Assembly: GCA_947175045.1 (NCBI GenBank)
Contig: CAMWLH010000113.1
Coordinates: 1-6,807 of the forward strand
Reading direction: 5' to 3'
Length of the DNA stretch: 6,807 nt
Origin: an uncultured Clostridia bacterium
GTDB lineage: Bacteria > Bacillota > Clostridia > Oscillospirales > Ruminococcaceae
The position numbers and the translations under genes were made by a program. Under the pieces are notes generated by a model that worked only from the letters and a program-made list of their open reading frames with translations, made no database searches and was not told the origin of the DNA. Within the stretch, counting starts at the first letter, position 1; each line of letters begins with the position of its first letter. Below, piece after piece: positions 5,419-6,807 of the stretch.

Positions 5419-6606
5419 ATGAAGCTGAATTTCAAGCACACGATAGCCGCCTGCTTTGTGGGATACATAATCCAGGCGATAATAAATAATTTCGCGCCGC
5501 TGCTGTTTCTGACGTTTCAGTCGAGCTACGGCATACCCCTGTCGCGGATAACGCTGCTGATAACCTTCAATTTCGTTATACAGTTGGCGGTAGACCTTGC
5601 GGCGGCGGGTCTGGCGGACAAAATAGGTACCCGCACGCTGATGATAGCCGCGCATATCTGCTGCGCGGCTGGACTCATTCTTATGTCGGTTTTGCCGGAG
5701 ATAATGTCCCCCTTCGGCGGACTGCTTATCGCGGTAACGCTGTACGCGGTGGGCGGCGGTCTTCTGGAGGTTCTGGTAAGCCCCGTGGTGGAGGCTTGTC
5801 CCACCGACAACAAGGAAAAATGGATGAGCCTGCTGCACTCCTTTTACTGTTGGGGGCAGGTGGGAGTTATACTGCTGTCCACGCTGTTTTTTTCGGTTTT
5901 CGGGATAGAAAACTGGAAGACACTCGCGCTGATATGGGCGGCTGTTCCGATAATAAACGCCGTGATATTCGCGCTCGTTCCGATAAAAACTCTCGTCGAA
6001 GATGGCGAGGGTATGAAATTCGGGCAGCTCGCCAAAAGCGGACTGTTCCGCACACTGTTCGTCATGATGCTTTGCGCGGGAGCGTGTGAGATGGCGGTGA
6101 GCCAGTGGGCTTCCACGTTGGCGGAATCGGCGCTGGGTGTAAGCAAGACGGTGGGCGACCTGGCGGGACCTATGATGTTCGCGGTGCTGATGGGAACGGC
6201 GCGGGCGCTTTACGGAAAATTCGCGGATAAAATCAGCATAGACAAAGCTATGCCCGCAACGGCGGCGCTGTGCGTGTGTTCCTATCTGATGATAGCCCTT
6301 GTGCCGAGCGCGGTAACGGCGCTTATCGGGTGCGGTATATGCGGTTTTTCAGTTGGGATTATGTGGCCGGGAACATTCAGTAAGAGCGCGGCAGGGCTCC
6401 CGAGGGGAGGAACTATGATGTTCGCGCTGCTGGCGCTGGCGGGCGACCTGGGCTGCTCGGGCGGACCCACCCTTGCGGGATTCGCTGCGGACGCGGCGGG
6501 CGGAGATCTTAAAACGGGGGTATTGTGCGGGGCGATTTTTCCTGTTGTTATGCTTATCGCTTCATTGGCTACGGCACGTAGAAAAGATCATAAAGGCACT
6601 TGCTGA
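5419..6606 (+). CDS. Major facilitator superfamily (MFS) transporter
   Basis: An inner-membrane secondary transporter of 395 residues, the usual length for a 12-helix MFS protein. The ATG is supported by TGGAGGT (5406-5412). About twelve hydrophobic helices can be counted, in two six-helix halves joined by a charged loop near 185-205 (KTLVEDGEGMKFG). The motif A signature between helices 2 and 3 reads GLADKIGTR (64-72, with the expected Asp67). A degenerate counterpart, GKFADKIS (266-273), sits at the matching place in the second half. The segment MSLLHSFYCWGQVG before helix 5 and the glutamate-containing GGGLLEVLVSP before it resemble sugar/fucose-permease-like MFS members from Firmicutes. 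The substrate cannot be told from the sequence, and no neighbouring catabolic gene gives a hint. It is a single-gene unit with its own promoter. A drug efflux role is the main alternative. Confidence 0.88.
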   Translation: MKLNFKHTIAACFVGYIIQAIINNFAPLLFLTFQSSYGIPLSRITLLITFNFVIQLAVDLAAAGLADKIGTRTLMIAAHICCAAGLILMSVLPEIMSPFGGLLIAVTLYAVGGGLLEVLVSPVVEACPTDNKEKWMSLLHSFYCWGQVGVILLSTLFFSVFGIENWKTLALIWAAVPIINAVIFALVPIKTLVEDGEGMKFGQLAKSGLFRTLFVMMLCAGACEMAVSQWASTLAESALGVSKTVGDLAGPMMFAVLMGTARALYGKFADKISIDKAMPATAALCVCSYLMIALVPSAVTALIGCGICGFSVGIMWPGTFSKSAAGLPRGGTMMFALLALAGDLGCSGGPTLAGFAADAAGGDLKTGVLCGAIFPVVMLIASLATARRKDHKGTC

Positions 6607-6638
6607 AAAAGTTACAGCAACGTAATGTTGTCGCATCG

Positions 6639-6710
6639 GAATTTTGAAATTCTTTTAAATCATTTGCTCCTCGTCAGCATAACTTAAAAGCATAATAGCC
6701 AGGATCAACA
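6639..6710 (+). repeat. Structured intergenic repeat (copy 3)
   Basis: Positions 6648-6710 match 3468-3530 at 54 of 63 bases. Upstream is a small CAAC (6618-6621) / GTTG (6627-6630) hairpin, in the same relative place as the hairpins of the other copies, and a GAATTT/AAATTC palindrome (6639-6644/6647-6652). It starts shortly after the transporter stop codon. No U-tract terminator is visible for the transporter gene. Confidence 0.72.
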
Positions 6711-6723
6711 TATTATACACATA

Positions 6724-6755
6724 ACTTAAGGCTCGGATAACTCCGAGCCTTAAGA
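6724..6755. other. Perfect 13-bp hairpin between inverted repeat copies
   Basis: CTTAAGGCTCGGA (6725-6737) and TCCGAGCCTTAAG (6742-6754) form a 13-bp stem with a TAAC loop. Neither side has a good U-tract, so a terminator function is uncertain. It lies between the two oppositely oriented repeat copies and could act as a bidirectional terminator or as the centre of a palindromic element. Confidence 0.6.
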
Positions 6756-6765
6756 CTGTATATAA

Positions 6766-6807
6766 AGTGCTGACAAGGAGCAAATTATTTAAATGCGAAT
6801 TTTCCGC
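6766..6807 (-). repeat. Structured intergenic repeat (copy 4), inverted, cut by window end
   Basis: Read on the minus strand this begins GCGGAAAATTC and continues TTTAAATAATTTGCTCC TTGTCAGCACT. It matches copy 2 except for a small insertion (GCA in place of one T) and a few substitutions. Positions 6768-6793 are complementary to 6654-6679 at 24 of 26 bases, so copies 3 and 4 form a long inverted repeat. The copy continues past, or ends at, the window edge. Confidence 0.72.

Noticed and set aside
6700..6760. TATAAT-like sequence on the minus strand inside the inverted repeat pair
   Set aside because: The only hexamer at the right distance (TTATCC) is a poor -35, and no gene start follows on that strand within the window.

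Overview
The window looks like a chromosomal segment of a Gram-positive Clostridia-type bacterium, probably of the Ruminococcaceae/Oscillospiraceae kind. The grounds are a proline T-box riboswitch, strong AGGAGG-type ribosome binding sites, promoters close to the sigma-A consensus with 17-bp spacers, a bacterial-type prolyl-tRNA synthetase with a Cys-pair-flanked editing insertion, and protein families typical of gut or rumen Firmicutes. All recognised genes lie on the + strand. The organism call is an inference from style, not from a marker gene.

Layout. Positions 1-1804 hold the 3' end of a small gene and a 453-residue gene that resemble the tail or receptor-binding end of a prophage-like cluster. 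They are separated by a structured intergenic repeat. Positions 1805-2857 hold a secreted/membrane protein of unknown function. Its promoter has perfect -35 and -10 boxes, and four TTACA direct repeats at an exact 11-bp period lie just upstream, resembling an OmpR/PhoB-family operator. Positions 2873-5310 form the proS unit: a consensus promoter, a T-box leader with a CCC (Pro) specifier, an intrinsic terminator, a 346-nt gene-free stretch of repeats and hairpins, proS, and a second terminator. Positions 5360-6606 are a single-gene unit for a major facilitator transporter with its own promoter. Positions 6607-6807 are non-coding and hold two copies, in opposite orientation, of the intergenic repeat seen upstream.

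How the parts work together. proS charges tRNA-Pro, and its leader should sense uncharged tRNA-Pro and allow read-through when proline charging is low. The membrane protein and the transporter have their own promoters and no evident functional link to proS. The least explained features are the recurring structured repeat (about 322-412, 3409-3530, 6639-6710, and inverted at 6766-6807) and the four-repeat operator-like array at 1806-1844. I see no CRISPR array, tRNA, rRNA, transposase or recognisable defence system.
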